Assembly: GCF_050729195.1 (NCBI RefSeq)
Contig: NZ_JBOHKS010000262.1
Span: 17,972-81,971 of the forward strand
From: Hypericibacter sp050729195
GTDB taxonomy: Bacteria > Pseudomonadota > Alphaproteobacteria > Dongiales > Dongiaceae
Reading direction: 5' to 3'
Length of the DNA stretch: 64,000 bases
Positions 8,344 to 17,087 of this stretch are shown one piece after another; position 1 is the first letter of the stretch, and each line of letters opens with the position of its first letter. A program made the translations under genes and the position numbers. The notes under the pieces are model-generated. The model saw only the letters and a program-made list of their open reading frames with translations, was not told the origin of the DNA and searched no databases.

Positions 8344-10392
8344 TCAGGCGGCGCGGATATTATCCAGGAACCTGCTGACCTCGCCGCGCAGCACTTCCGA
8401 CTGCTTGGCAAGCTCGCCCGCCGTGGACAGAACCTGCGCCGAGGCGGCACCGGTCTGACCCGCGGCCTGGGTCACGCCGGTGATATTGGTCGAGACCTCG
8501 GAGGTTCCGGCCGCCGCCTGCTGCACATTGCGCGCGATCTCCTGGGTGGCGGCACCCTGTTCCTCGACGGCCGAGGCGATGGCCGTCGCGATCTCGCTGA
8601 TCTTGGTGATGGTCGTGCCGATCCCTTCGATGGCGGTCACGGCCCCGTCGGTCGCTCCCTGCATCGCCTGGATCTGGCCGGCGATCTCCTCGGTCGCCTT
8701 CGAGGTCTGGGTGGCCAGCGATTTGACCTCGGAGGCCACCACCGCGAAGCCCTTGCCGGCTTCGCCGGCGCGGGCCGCCTCGATCGTGGCATTGAGCGCC
8801 AGGAGATTGGTCTGGCTGGCGATATCGTTGATGAGCTGCACGACATTGCCAATCTTCTGCGCGGCGTCGGCGAGGCCTTTCACGGCCCCGTTGGTGCGCG
8901 TCGCCTCGTCGACGGCGCGGCCGGCGATCTGGGTGGATTCCGAAACACGCCGCGTGATCTCGCTGATCGAGCTGGTCAACTCCTCGGCCGCGGCCGCCAC
9001 CGTCTGGACATTGGTGGAAGCCTGTTCCGAGGCGGCCGCGACGGCGGTCGACTGGCGCGAGGTCTCTTCGGCGGTCGCCGACATGCTCTCGGCGGTCGAG
9101 CGCATCTCGGTCGCCGCGGAGGCGAGGATCCCGAGCAGGCCAGAGACCGATTCATCGAAGCTCTTGATGTAGCCTTCGATCGCCCGCTGGCGCGCTTCCT
9201 TGCGTTCCTGCTCCTTGGCCTGTTCGGTCGCGAGGCGATCCATCTCGATCGCGTTCTGCTTGAAGACCTCGACGGCATCGGCCATCTGGCCGATCTCGTC
9301 CTTGCGCCCCAGCGCCGGAACCGTGATCGCCTTGTCCCCGCCCGCGAGCTTGGTCATGGCGCCGGTCATGGCGACGATCGGGCGCGAGATCCCCCGGCCG
9401 ATCAGCCAGGCGATAACGAGACCCAGCACCAGGCCGCCCACGCTGAGCAGCGTGGACAGGGTCTTGGTGCCCGCGATCACGCCGTCGGTGTCCGTGGCAT
9501 CCTGTTCCTCGTCGGAGGCGGCATCCTTCTTGATCGCGTCGGCATCGCCCGTGATCGTCTTGACCTCGCCGGCAATGGTGACGGTGGTCAGCGATTCGAG
9601 GTTGTCGTCGAAGGTCTTGCTCTGCTGAAAGGCTTCCTCGTAGCTGGCGACCAGGGTCTTGATCTGGTCGACCTCGCTGCGAAGCGCGGGAGTCAGCGTC
9701 AGCTTGTCCAAATCCTCCAGGCTCTTCTTGACGCCCTGGAAGGCTTCCTCGGCCTGCTGGGCGTTGGACGATTCATGGCGGTCCAGCATCAGGTTCGCGT
9801 AGAGCCGGGCCTTCATCATCTCGAGCAACGCGTTGCTGGCGAGGATCGAGGCGGCGCCATTGCCGTCCTGGCTCGCCTGCCGGCCGACATCGACGAAATC
9901 CTCGGCCAGTTTCGGGCCGGTGACGTCGAGAACGTCGGTCGCGATGTGGGTCCGCTGCGTCTCGATATCGACGACCTTGTCGAAATCGGTCACCAGATCC
10001 TTGAGCGACGTGCCGATGCCCTGGATGTCCTGCTTCTGCGCGTCGTCGATCGCTTCGCTGCTGCCCGTCGCGATGTCGTCCTCGAGCTGCTTCTCGATCT
10101 CATGGGTGGCGTCGACGTCGGCGGCATCGCCGGTCTCGACGAACATCTCGACATGGCGGCGCAGATCGGTGAGGTTGCGCTCGATCGTCTGCGCGTCCGA
10201 CGCGATGTTGACGACGTCGGTGTAGTTGGCGAACTCCGTCGCGACCTTGCTGAAGCCGAAGAATCCCACCAGCGCAATCGCGGCGAGGATCGCCAGCACG
10301 CAGAGAAACCCGAGGATCACCCGGGTGCGGATCTTCATGTTCGCAAGGAAATTGCCGCGGCCCTGATGGCTCGCAGCGGTGATGGCCGTCAT
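8344..10392 (-). CDS. Methyl-accepting chemotaxis protein
   Basis: A 682-residue transmembrane chemoreceptor. TM1 is at about residues 25-48 and TM2 at about 314-333. They enclose a helical periplasmic sensor domain of about 265 residues (four-helix-bundle-like, many heptads). HAMP follows at about 334-390, then a long cytoplasmic coiled coil with the conserved hairpin tip (QTNLLALNATIEAARAGE, around residue 525). It should signal to a CheA/CheW array that is not encoded here. The C terminus (FLDNIRAA) has no CheR-tethering pentapeptide. It is transcribed leftward with the small unknown gene. The ligand is unknown. Confidence 0.95.
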   Translation of the reverse strand: MTAITAASHQGRGNFLANMKIRTRVILGFLCVLAILAAIALVGFFGFSKVATEFANYTDVVNIASDAQTIERNLTDLRRHVEMFVETGDAADVDATHEIEKQLEDDIATGSSEAIDDAQKQDIQGIGTSLKDLVTDFDKVVDIETQRTHIATDVLDVTGPKLAEDFVDVGRQASQDGNGAASILASNALLEMMKARLYANLMLDRHESSNAQQAEEAFQGVKKSLEDLDKLTLTPALRSEVDQIKTLVASYEEAFQQSKTFDDNLESLTTVTIAGEVKTITGDADAIKKDAASDEEQDATDTDGVIAGTKTLSTLLSVGGLVLGLVIAWLIGRGISRPIVAMTGAMTKLAGGDKAITVPALGRKDEIGQMADAVEVFKQNAIEMDRLATEQAKEQERKEARQRAIEGYIKSFDESVSGLLGILASAATEMRSTAESMSATAEETSRQSTAVAAASEQASTNVQTVAAAAEELTSSISEITRRVSESTQIAGRAVDEATRTNGAVKGLADAAQKIGNVVQLINDIASQTNLLALNATIEAARAGEAGKGFAVVASEVKSLATQTSKATEEIAGQIQAMQGATDGAVTAIEGIGTTITKISEIATAIASAVEEQGAATQEIARNVQQAAAGTSEVSTNITGVTQAAGQTGAASAQVLSTAGELAKQSEVLRGEVSRFLDNIRAA

Positions 10393-10997
10393 TTTTCTTC
10401 TCCCTTGAGACCGCGGATGCGGCGGTCCTGTCGCCGTGATGAACTTCCATCGTTGCAGCGCGATTTGGGAACGACTACAACTTATGGATGAATTTCATAA
10501 AAATTGACTCGTATTGCGAGTCTCGGCGACAAAGATTGAGAAGTTGTGGATAAATCTTCTATCCTTTTGGATAGTTTTGCGGCCGTGATTTCGCGATGAC
10601 CTAGATCGAAGGGTGTATTTTCGCTTAAAAGCTGCGGCTGCCAAGGCCCCTGACCGCCGGGGGAGGGTCAAGGGAAATTGTCCTGCTCCAGTTTTGCTCA
10701 CTTATTGGGCAGCTTCCGACGGCCAGGATCGGCTGAGGGGCATAGGAATTTAAGCCGCCGAAGATCACGGCTTGGCTGCGATCGATGGCGCCCATGGTTC
10801 GGGAGGGCCGGCTGACCTCGTGCCGCGTTGGGCGGCTTCGGGAACTCCTCCCAGGCCGGTTTTGCGACCGGCAATAACCGCCAAAGTCCCAGCAATTTCA
10901 AGGCTCAAAAGCCTCTCGACTTTGACGGGTCGGCTGCACATGATGGGCGCCCATTGACTGGGCGGCCAGCGGGGCCGGTTGCAGGGAGGAATGAGGG
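10393..10997. other. 605-bp intergenic region between divergent transcription units
   Basis: No credible gene was found here. The part near the chemoreceptor start (10480-10620) is clearly AT-richer than its surroundings and should hold that gene's promoter. It contains two small inverted repeats: GACTCG/CGAGTC (10506-10511, 10517-10522) and CTATCC/GGATAG (10559-10564, 10569-10574, followed by TTTT). The rightward operon starts with GGAGG at 10984-10988, 9 bases before its ATG. I could not define a reliable sigma-70 promoter for the rightward operon. Confidence 0.6.
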
Positions 10998-12080
10998 ATG
11001 CGGACAGTCGCCGCCGCGCGCGCGCAGGAGATCAACCCGGCTCGGCTGACGGGGCTCTACCGCAAGGAATTCCAGCTTTGCCAGGTAAAGGCCGGCGAAA
11101 CCGTGGTGGTCCTGACCGATCTGGCGGCCCGGCGCGAATATGTCGAGGCCGCCTTCGCCGCGGCCGACGAACTGGGCGCCGATATCTATGAGATCTGCGT
11201 CAACGCCATTCCCTCCTGGACCAAGGTCGGGGTGCCGACGGTCGGCAAATGCAAGGGCACGCTCGACGCGATCCGCCAGGCCGACATCCTGGTCTGCCTC
11301 CATATCCCGCTCTTCACCGCCTGGCTCAAGGAAGTGATGAATGGCGGCACGCGGGTGCTGATGATCATCGATGCGCCGGACGACCTCGAGCAGCTCCTGG
11401 CGCCGAAGGGCCTCAAGGAAGCGGTCAAGCATGCCCATGGCCGCCTCGCCCAGGCGCGCGAGATGCGAATCCTCAGCGATGCCGGCACCGACCTCACGGT
11501 CAAATGCGGCGAATATCCGGTGATGAGCCAGTGGGGCTATGCCGACGAGCCCGGCCATTTCGATCATTGGGGCGGCGGCCATGTGCACACCTTCCCGAAC
11601 GAAGGCACGGCCAACGGCACCGTCGTGGTGCAGCCGGGCGACATCATCGTGCTGCCCTATTGCCGCTATGTGCAGGACCCGATCCGGCTCGAGATCCGCG
11701 ACGGCTTCATCCGCAAGATCGAAGGCGGGCTCGACGCCAAGCTGATGAATGACTGGCTCGACGACAACCGTGCGCATCCGGGCGACATGGACGGCCATGC
11801 CGTCTCGCATCTGGGCTGGGGCCTCAATCCGCAGGCGCGCTGGTACAACATCGCCCTCAATGGCGACGCGCCGGAACGCAGTCATGCCAGCGCCCGGACC
11901 TTCCCGGGAAACTTCCTGTTCTCGACCGGGCCCAACACGCAAGGCGGGGGCAAGCGCAAGACCAAGGGCCATTACGACGTGCCCATGCGCGACTGCACCG
12001 TGCTGCTCGACAATGCCACGGTCATCGAGCGCGGAAAGTTCGTCGATCCCGCCATGATCGTTCAGCGCGAAGCGCGCTGA
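10998..12080 (+). CDS. NicX-like 2,5-dihydroxypyridine 5,6-dioxygenase family protein
   Basis: A 360-residue protein of the M29 aminopeptidase-like fold that includes NicX, the Fe(II) enzyme opening 2,5-dihydroxypyridine to N-formylmaleamate. His271 (VSHLGWG), His325 and Asp327 (GHYDVP) match the ligands reported for Pseudomonas NicX (His265, His318, Asp320) in both identity and spacing. The aminopeptidase label often given to the fold is therefore less likely. It is the first gene of an operon with a molybdenum hydroxylase, an alpha/beta hydrolase and an ABC importer, which fits N-heteroaromatic breakdown. The ring substrate itself is inferred and could be another dihydroxylated N-heterocycle. 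Confidence 0.8.
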   Translation: MRTVAAARAQEINPARLTGLYRKEFQLCQVKAGETVVVLTDLAARREYVEAAFAAADELGADIYEICVNAIPSWTKVGVPTVGKCKGTLDAIRQADILVCLHIPLFTAWLKEVMNGGTRVLMIIDAPDDLEQLLAPKGLKEAVKHAHGRLAQAREMRILSDAGTDLTVKCGEYPVMSQWGYADEPGHFDHWGGGHVHTFPNEGTANGTVVVQPGDIIVLPYCRYVQDPIRLEIRDGFIRKIEGGLDAKLMNDWLDDNRAHPGDMDGHAVSHLGWGLNPQARWYNIALNGDAPERSHASARTFPGNFLFSTGPNTQGGGKRKTKGHYDVPMRDCTVLLDNATVIERGKFVDPAMIVQREAR

Positions 12081-12149
12081 ACCGGGCTTCGCCGGGGTTG
12101 GGAGCGAGGCCGGCGACGGCGATCGAAGGGGTCGGGGTGGGCTAGCGTC

Positions 12150-12602
12150 ATGAAGATCGAGGATGGGTTCACCGTGCGCGCGTCGCGCGAACGGGTCTGG
12201 GCCTTCATAACCGACCCCGAGCAGGTCGGCCCCTGCATTCCCGGCTGCACCGGCATCCAGGTGACGGGTCCGAACAGCTACAAGGCCGGCGTTCGCGTCG
12301 CCATCGGTCCGATCAAGGCCGAGTTCAAGCTCGACGTCCAGGTGGAGGAACAAGTTGCGCCGAACTATCTGCGCTCCCTGACGAAGGGCGAGGAGGGGAG
12401 CCGCGCCTCCATGCTCCAGGCCAAGACGCTGCTGGAGCTGCAGGAGCCGGAACCCGGCGTGACGGAAGTCCGCTACAGCACCGAGATTTCCATCGTGGGC
12501 AGGCTCGGCAAGTTCGGCCTGGGCGTGATGAAAAAGAAGGCCGAAGGCATCGGCGGCGATTTCGTGAAAACCATGCGTGAAAGGCTCGAGCCCGCCGCAT
12601 GA
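12150..12602 (+). CDS. CoxG-type SRPBCC protein
   Basis: A 150-residue protein of the CoxG family (START/SRPBCC fold), beginning with the characteristic segment FTVRASRERVWAFITDP followed by a GPCIPGC block. CoxG-like proteins accompany xanthine-dehydrogenase-family molybdenum hydroxylases and are thought to help assemble them or tether them to the membrane. It starts 69 bases after the dioxygenase gene and overlaps the FAD-subunit start by four bases (ATGA at 12599-12602), so translation is probably coupled to the hydroxylase subunits. Confidence 0.88.
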   Translation: MKIEDGFTVRASRERVWAFITDPEQVGPCIPGCTGIQVTGPNSYKAGVRVAIGPIKAEFKLDVQVEEQVAPNYLRSLTKGEEGSRASMLQAKTLLELQEPEPGVTEVRYSTEISIVGRLGKFGLGVMKKKAEGIGGDFVKTMRERLEPAA

Positions 12603-13456
12603 GCGCTCCGCTGCTTCATATGCCGAACAGCCTGGAAGAGGCGGTCCGCCTGCTGGCGGAGGATCCCGAGGCGAAATGCCTCGCGGGCGGCGCCACCCTC
12701 GTCGCCATGATGAATGCCGGGCTGGTGCAGCCGAGCGCCCTTGTCAGCCTGCGCAAGATCGAGGGGCTGGCGGGCATCCAGCGTCATGCCGACGGCTCGG
12801 TTGGGGTCGGCGCCATGACGCGCCATCGCACCACGGCGAACTCGTCCGCGCTCGAAGCGGGCCAGACGGTCGTCAAACAGGCGGCGTCCGTGATCGCCAA
12901 TCCGCCGGTGCGCAATATGGGCACGATGGGCGGTTCGATCGCCTTCGCAGATCCGGGCGCGGATTATCCGCCGGCCCTGGTCGCGGCCGATGCGGAGATC
13001 GAACTCATCGGCGGCGACGGCACACGCCGCCTCAAGGCCGTCGATTTCTTCACCGATTGGTATCAGACGGCGCTGGAGCCGGGCGAGCTGGTCGCGGCGA
13101 TCCACCTGCCTGCGGGCGACGCGCGGGCCACCGGTCATTACGACAAGCTGGCACGGGTCGAGGGCGATTATGCGACGGCCTCGGTCGCCGTGGTCCTGAC
13201 CCTGGCGGGCGACAGCTGCGCCGGGATCGCCATCGCGGTCGGCGCCTGCGGGCCCAAGCCGATACGGTTGGCCGAAGCCGAGCGCAAGCTGATCGGCGGC
13301 AAGCTCGACGATGCGTCGCTCGCCGCGGCAGGCGCGCTCCTGGCGGAGGCCGCCGATCCCGTGGACGATGTCCGCGCCAGCGCCGATTACCGGCGCCTGG
13401 TCATTCCGCGCCTGGTTCGCCGGGCAGTGCGCGCGGCGAGGGCCCAGGCCCGATGA
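12599..13456 (+). CDS. Molybdenum hydroxylase FAD-binding subunit (CoxM-like)
   Basis: A 285-residue medium subunit of the xanthine dehydrogenase/CO dehydrogenase family. It shows both FAD-binding blocks: LAGGATLVAMMNAGL near residue 28 and IANPPVRNMGTMGGS near residue 99. The C-terminal CO_deh_flav domain follows. It takes electrons from the iron-sulphur subunit and passes them to the final acceptor. It is joined to its neighbours by ATGA overlaps on both sides, in the order CoxG, FAD, 2Fe-2S, Mo, which supports one stoichiometric complex. Confidence 0.93.
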   Translation: MSAPLLHMPNSLEEAVRLLAEDPEAKCLAGGATLVAMMNAGLVQPSALVSLRKIEGLAGIQRHADGSVGVGAMTRHRTTANSSALEAGQTVVKQAASVIANPPVRNMGTMGGSIAFADPGADYPPALVAADAEIELIGGDGTRRLKAVDFFTDWYQTALEPGELVAAIHLPAGDARATGHYDKLARVEGDYATASVAVVLTLAGDSCAGIAIAVGACGPKPIRLAEAERKLIGGKLDDASLAAAGALLAEAADPVDDVRASADYRRLVIPRLVRRAVRAARAQAR

Positions 13457-13926
13457 GCGACATCGCCGTCACATTGAAGGTCAATGGCCGTGACCGGGCG
13501 CTGCATGTCCCATCGGACGAGACCCTGCTCGAAACCTTGCGCGTGCGGCTTGGGCTGACCGGCGCCAAGCGCGGCTGCAATCAGGGTGTCTGCGGCGCCT
13601 GCACCGTGCTGATCGAGGGCCAGCCCGTGCGCGGCTGCCTCTCGCTCTCGGCCAATTGCGACGGCAGTGCCGTCACCACCATCGAAGGTCTGGCCAAGGG
13701 CCAGGCCCTGGCGCCGATCCAGAAGGCCTTCGCCGAGGCTGGCGCCGTGCAATGCGGTTTCTGTTCCTCCGGCATGATGCTGGCCGCGACGGCGCTCGTC
13801 GCGGAGTGTCCCAACGCCACCGTCGACGAGATCAGGGCAGGGCTTGCCGGCAATCTCTGTCGCTGCTCGGGCTATCGCAAGACCGTCGAGGCGGTTCTGT
13901 CGGTCGTGACGGGAGGCACCCGGTGA
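13453..13926 (+). CDS. Molybdenum hydroxylase (2Fe-2S) subunit
   Basis: A 157-residue small subunit. The plant-type ferredoxin cluster is bound by CNQGVCGAC plus a downstream Cys (RGCLS). The second, helical cluster domain is bound by CGFCSSGM and CRCSGY. It relays electrons from the molybdenum centre to the FAD subunit. The start is the ATG at 13453, overlapping the FAD-subunit stop; the longer frame upstream is antisense to homology and is ignored. Its own stop overlaps the GTG start of the molybdenum subunit. Confidence 0.95.
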   Translation: MSDIAVTLKVNGRDRALHVPSDETLLETLRVRLGLTGAKRGCNQGVCGACTVLIEGQPVRGCLSLSANCDGSAVTTIEGLAKGQALAPIQKAFAEAGAVQCGFCSSGMMLAATALVAECPNATVDEIRAGLAGNLCRCSGYRKTVEAVLSVVTGGTR

Positions 13927-16265
13927 GCGAGCCAGCCATGGCCGTAGGCTTGAGCCTGCCCAAGCTCGAGACGCTCGAGAAGGTGACGGGCCGCGCCCAA
14001 TACATCGCCGACATGTCGCGGCCGAACATGCTGCATGGCGCCGTGCTGCAAAGCCCTTACCCTCATGCGCGAATTCTCCGTTACGACACCAGCGCGGCGC
14101 TGGCGCTGCCGGGTGTCCATGCGGTCGTGACCGGCGACGATTTCGGCGATCACCGCATGGGGGCCTTCGTCAAGGACGAGACTGCCATCGCCAAGGGCAA
14201 AGTCCGTTATGTCGGCGAGCCGGTCGCCGCCGTCGCAGCCGACGATGAGGCGACCGCGCGCCAGGCCTGCCAATTGATCGACGTCGAATATGAAGAGCTG
14301 CCCGCGATCCTCACGGTCGAGGAGGCGCTGGCGCCCGATGCGGCGATCATCCATGAGGGGCTCGCCGGCTATTTCAAGGTCTTCTCGGCCATCTCCAAGG
14401 GCAACTCGCTCTCCTATACCGAGATCAAGGAAGGCGATCTCGAGCAGGGCTGGCGCGAAAGCGATTTGATTTTCGAGAACACATTCGAGACGCCGGCCCA
14501 GGCCCATCTCGCGATCGAGCCCTGCGGCGCGCTGGCGGAGACCGACGCGCAAGGCCGCATCACCCTCTGGTCCGCGAACCAGTCGGTGTTCCGCGTCCAG
14601 GCCAATGTCTGCGAATCGCTGGGCCTGCCGATGTCGAAGCTCCGCTGCGTGACGCCGCGCATCGGCGGCGGCTTCGGCAACAAGATGGAAGCCCATATCC
14701 AGCCGATCGCGGTCAAACTCGCCATGGTCACCGGCCTGCCGGTCAAGATGATCCTCACGCGCGAGGAGGACTTCCAGATGGTGCGGGTGCGCCATCCGGC
14801 CAAGATCCGCGTCAAGACCGGCGTCAAGCGCGACGGCACGCTGGTTGCGCGCGAATGCGAGCTTTATCTCGATGGCGGTGCCTTCGGCGACGACAGCCCG
14901 GGCGTGCTGGGTTATGCCCTCCTCATGTCGCGCGGGCCCTATCGCATTCCGCATACGCGCTGCCATGGCCATGTCGTCTATACCAACAAGCTGCGCTCCG
15001 GCGCCTTCCGTGGCTTCGGCAATCCGCAAGTCTCGTTCGGCACCGAGACGCAGCTCGACGAGATCGCCGAAGCGCTGGGCATGGATCCGATCGAGCTGCG
15101 CCTCAAGAACATGATGCGGCCCGGCGACCACTGGCTGGGCGGGCAGCCGGTGGATTCCAATGGCCTCGCCGACTGCATCGAGGCCGTGCGCAAGGCCTCG
15201 GACTGGGACCAGCGCAAATCGCTGCCGACGCCGCCCGAGGGCAAGCGGCGCGGCTTCGGTTTCGCCGTGGCGGGCCATATCAGCGGACTTCTCGGCACCG
15301 GCGCCATCGTGCGCATGCTCGAGGACGGATCGGTCGTGCTCAATACCGGGGCCGTCGATATCGGCCAGGGTTCCGATACCGTGCTGACGCAGATGTGCGC
15401 CGAAGTGCTGAAGATCCCGATGGAGCAGGTCTCGACCGCGTCGCCCGACACCGATGGCTCACCCTATAACTGGGGCACGACCGCGAGCCGCGTCACCTAC
15501 ACCACGGGCCGGGCCGTGGTGGCGGCTTCGCGCGAGGTCGAGCGTCAGATCAAGGAACAGGCGGCCGACATCTTCGAATGCAGCGTGGATGATCTGGAGT
15601 TGCGTCCGGGCGGCCGCGTCGGCATCAAGGGCGTACAGGCCAAGGAGCTGCCCTTCCTGGTGGTCTCGGCGCGCGCCCATTGGCGCAAAGGCGGGCCCAT
15701 CGTCGGCAGCAACACGCTGGTGTTCGAGACGCCGACCGTCGATCCCAAGCGGGCAATTGCCTTGGGGCTGCCCTTCCAGCAGATCGGCGTCTACAGCTTC
15801 GCCGCCCTCATCACCGAGGTGGAGATCGACGAGGCCACAGGCCAGACCGAGGTCAAGCGCCTCTGGACCGCGGTCGATGTCGGCAAGGCGATCAATCCGC
15901 GGCTGGTCGAAGGTCAGATCGAGGGCGGGGTGGTGCAGGGGATCGGCTTCGCGCTGATCGAGGAAGTGGTCTGGGACGGCGCGCGCCTCGCGAACCCCAC
16001 GCTCATGGACTACAAGATCCCAGGCACGATGGACATTCCCTATGAGCTCCATTCGATCATCGTCGAGCATGCGCAGGCCGACGGACCGTTCGGCGCGAAG
16101 GGTGTCGGCGAGATCTCGCTGGTGCCGGTGCCCTGCGCCATCGCCAATGCGATCCACGACGCGGCGGGTGTGCGGTTGCGCCGCCTGCCGATGAATGCCG
16201 AGCGCGTGCTGCGCGCCTGCTTGGCAAAAGAAGACGGGGCGAAGGAGGGCGGCGTTGCGCATTGA
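13923..16265 (+). CDS. Molybdenum hydroxylase large (molybdopterin-binding) subunit
   Basis: A 780-residue xanthine-dehydrogenase-family large subunit. It has the N-terminal a/b hammerhead (TGRAQYIADMSRPNMLHG), and cofactor blocks GGGFGNKMEAH, AFRGFGNPQ and GQGSDTVLTQ. The C-terminal GAKGVGEIS carries the conserved active-site glutamate. The start is GTG at 13923 (GTGA overlap with the 2Fe-2S gene). The active-site loop does not contain the Cys-Ser-Phe motif (VAYRCSFR) of CO dehydrogenase, so CO oxidation is unlikely. With a NicX-like enzyme in the same operon, hydroxylation of a pyridine-type ring next to nitrogen is the favoured role. Confidence 0.94.
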   Translation: MSEPAMAVGLSLPKLETLEKVTGRAQYIADMSRPNMLHGAVLQSPYPHARILRYDTSAALALPGVHAVVTGDDFGDHRMGAFVKDETAIAKGKVRYVGEPVAAVAADDEATARQACQLIDVEYEELPAILTVEEALAPDAAIIHEGLAGYFKVFSAISKGNSLSYTEIKEGDLEQGWRESDLIFENTFETPAQAHLAIEPCGALAETDAQGRITLWSANQSVFRVQANVCESLGLPMSKLRCVTPRIGGGFGNKMEAHIQPIAVKLAMVTGLPVKMILTREEDFQMVRVRHPAKIRVKTGVKRDGTLVARECELYLDGGAFGDDSPGVLGYALLMSRGPYRIPHTRCHGHVVYTNKLRSGAFRGFGNPQVSFGTETQLDEIAEALGMDPIELRLKNMMRPGDHWLGGQPVDSNGLADCIEAVRKASDWDQRKSLPTPPEGKRRGFGFAVAGHISGLLGTGAIVRMLEDGSVVLNTGAVDIGQGSDTVLTQMCAEVLKIPMEQVSTASPDTDGSPYNWGTTASRVTYTTGRAVVAASREVERQIKEQAADIFECSVDDLELRPGGRVGIKGVQAKELPFLVVSARAHWRKGGPIVGSNTLVFETPTVDPKRAIALGLPFQQIGVYSFAALITEVEIDEATGQTEVKRLWTAVDVGKAINPRLVEGQIEGGVVQGIGFALIEEVVWDGARLANPTLMDYKIPGTMDIPYELHSIIVEHAQADGPFGAKGVGEISLVPVPCAIANAIHDAAGVRLRRLPMNAERVLRACLAKEDGAKEGGVAH

Positions 16266-17064
16266 GGATTACCCGCCGCAGGAGTCTTTCTCCGAGGTCG
16301 GCAAGCGCTACCATGACGAGGCCATGCGGCTGGGCGCCGGCGTCACCGGCGAGGATCATCGCTATGGCGACGATCCCTATCAGGGCGTCGCCCTCTACCG
16401 CCCGGCCAAGCCCAACGGCCGGGTGCTGGCCTTCCTCCATGGCGGCGGCTGGACCAACGGCTACAAGGAATGGATGGCGTTCATGGCGCCGGCCTTCACC
16501 TCGGCCGGCTATCTCTTCGCCTCGATCGGCTATCGTCTCGCGCCGCAGCATATCTTCCCCACCGGGGTCGAGGATGCCGCGGCGGGCCTCGCCTGGGTCT
16601 GGCGGGAAACCGGCCGGAAGCCGATCTTCATCGGCGGTCATTCCGCCGGCGGTCATTATACCAGCCTGCTGGCGGTGACCCGGGACTGGCAGGCTCGGGC
16701 CGGCATAGCGGGCGATGCGATCCGCGGCTGCCTGCCCATTTCGGGCGTCTACGATTTCGCGGCCGGGTCGGGCCTCTCCATGCGGCCCCGCTTCCTGGGG
16801 ACCGGCGATACCGAACGGGCGGCCAGCCCGATCCACCGGATCGACGGGCGCCCGCGTCCCTTTTTCATGGCCCATGGCGAGCGCGACTTTCCGCATCTGA
16901 TCCGGCAAGCTGAGGCCATGGAGGCCGCCTTGAAGGCAGCCGGGGGCGAGGTTTCGCGGATCGTGCTGCCGGGCCGTGACCATTTTACCGCCAGCTATGC
17001 GGGCGGCGAACCCGCCGGCCCGTGGGTGCCGGCGGCGATCGACTGGATGAACAAGCAAACATAA
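16255..17064 (+). CDS. Alpha/beta hydrolase, formamidase-like (TTG start)
   Basis: A 269-residue alpha/beta hydrolase with an oxyanion motif HGGGW (His62 onward), nucleophile Ser130 in GGHSAGGH, and probable triad partners Asp211 (HGERD) and His243 (GRDHF). The motif set resembles esterases and kynurenine-formamidase-like enzymes. The TTG at 16255 is chosen because GAAGGAGGG (16241-16249) sits just upstream; the coding region overlaps the hydroxylase by 11 bases. In this operon it is a good candidate for deformylating or hydrolysing the ring-opening product, for example N-formylmaleamate, a role played elsewhere by a different alpha/beta hydrolase, NicD. Confidence 0.85.
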   Translation: MRIEDYPPQESFSEVGKRYHDEAMRLGAGVTGEDHRYGDDPYQGVALYRPAKPNGRVLAFLHGGGWTNGYKEWMAFMAPAFTSAGYLFASIGYRLAPQHIFPTGVEDAAAGLAWVWRETGRKPIFIGGHSAGGHYTSLLAVTRDWQARAGIAGDAIRGCLPISGVYDFAAGSGLSMRPRFLGTGDTERAASPIHRIDGRPRPFFMAHGERDFPHLIRQAEAMEAALKAAGGEVSRIVLPGRDHFTASYAGGEPAGPWVPAAIDWMNKQT

Positions 17065-17087
17065 AGACAACAGGGGAGGCGAAGACG

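Noticed and set aside
8338..10491. 717-residue plus-strand frame opposite the chemoreceptor
   Set aside because: It is the antisense of a clear chemoreceptor and consists of Gly/Arg/Leu repeats typical of such shadows.
10559..10578. Short CTATCC/GGATAG hairpin followed by TTTT as a terminator
   Set aside because: The stem has only six pairs and no plus-strand gene lies upstream that it could end.
10998..12080. M29 aminopeptidase as the first choice for this gene
   Set aside because: The His/His/Asp pattern and spacing fit the NicX iron site, and the operon is catabolic; peptidase activity is kept only as a fold-level label.
13453..16265. Aerobic CO dehydrogenase (CoxSL)
   Set aside because: The subunit set looks similar, but the large subunit lacks the CO-dehydrogenase active-site loop with Cys-Ser-Phe.
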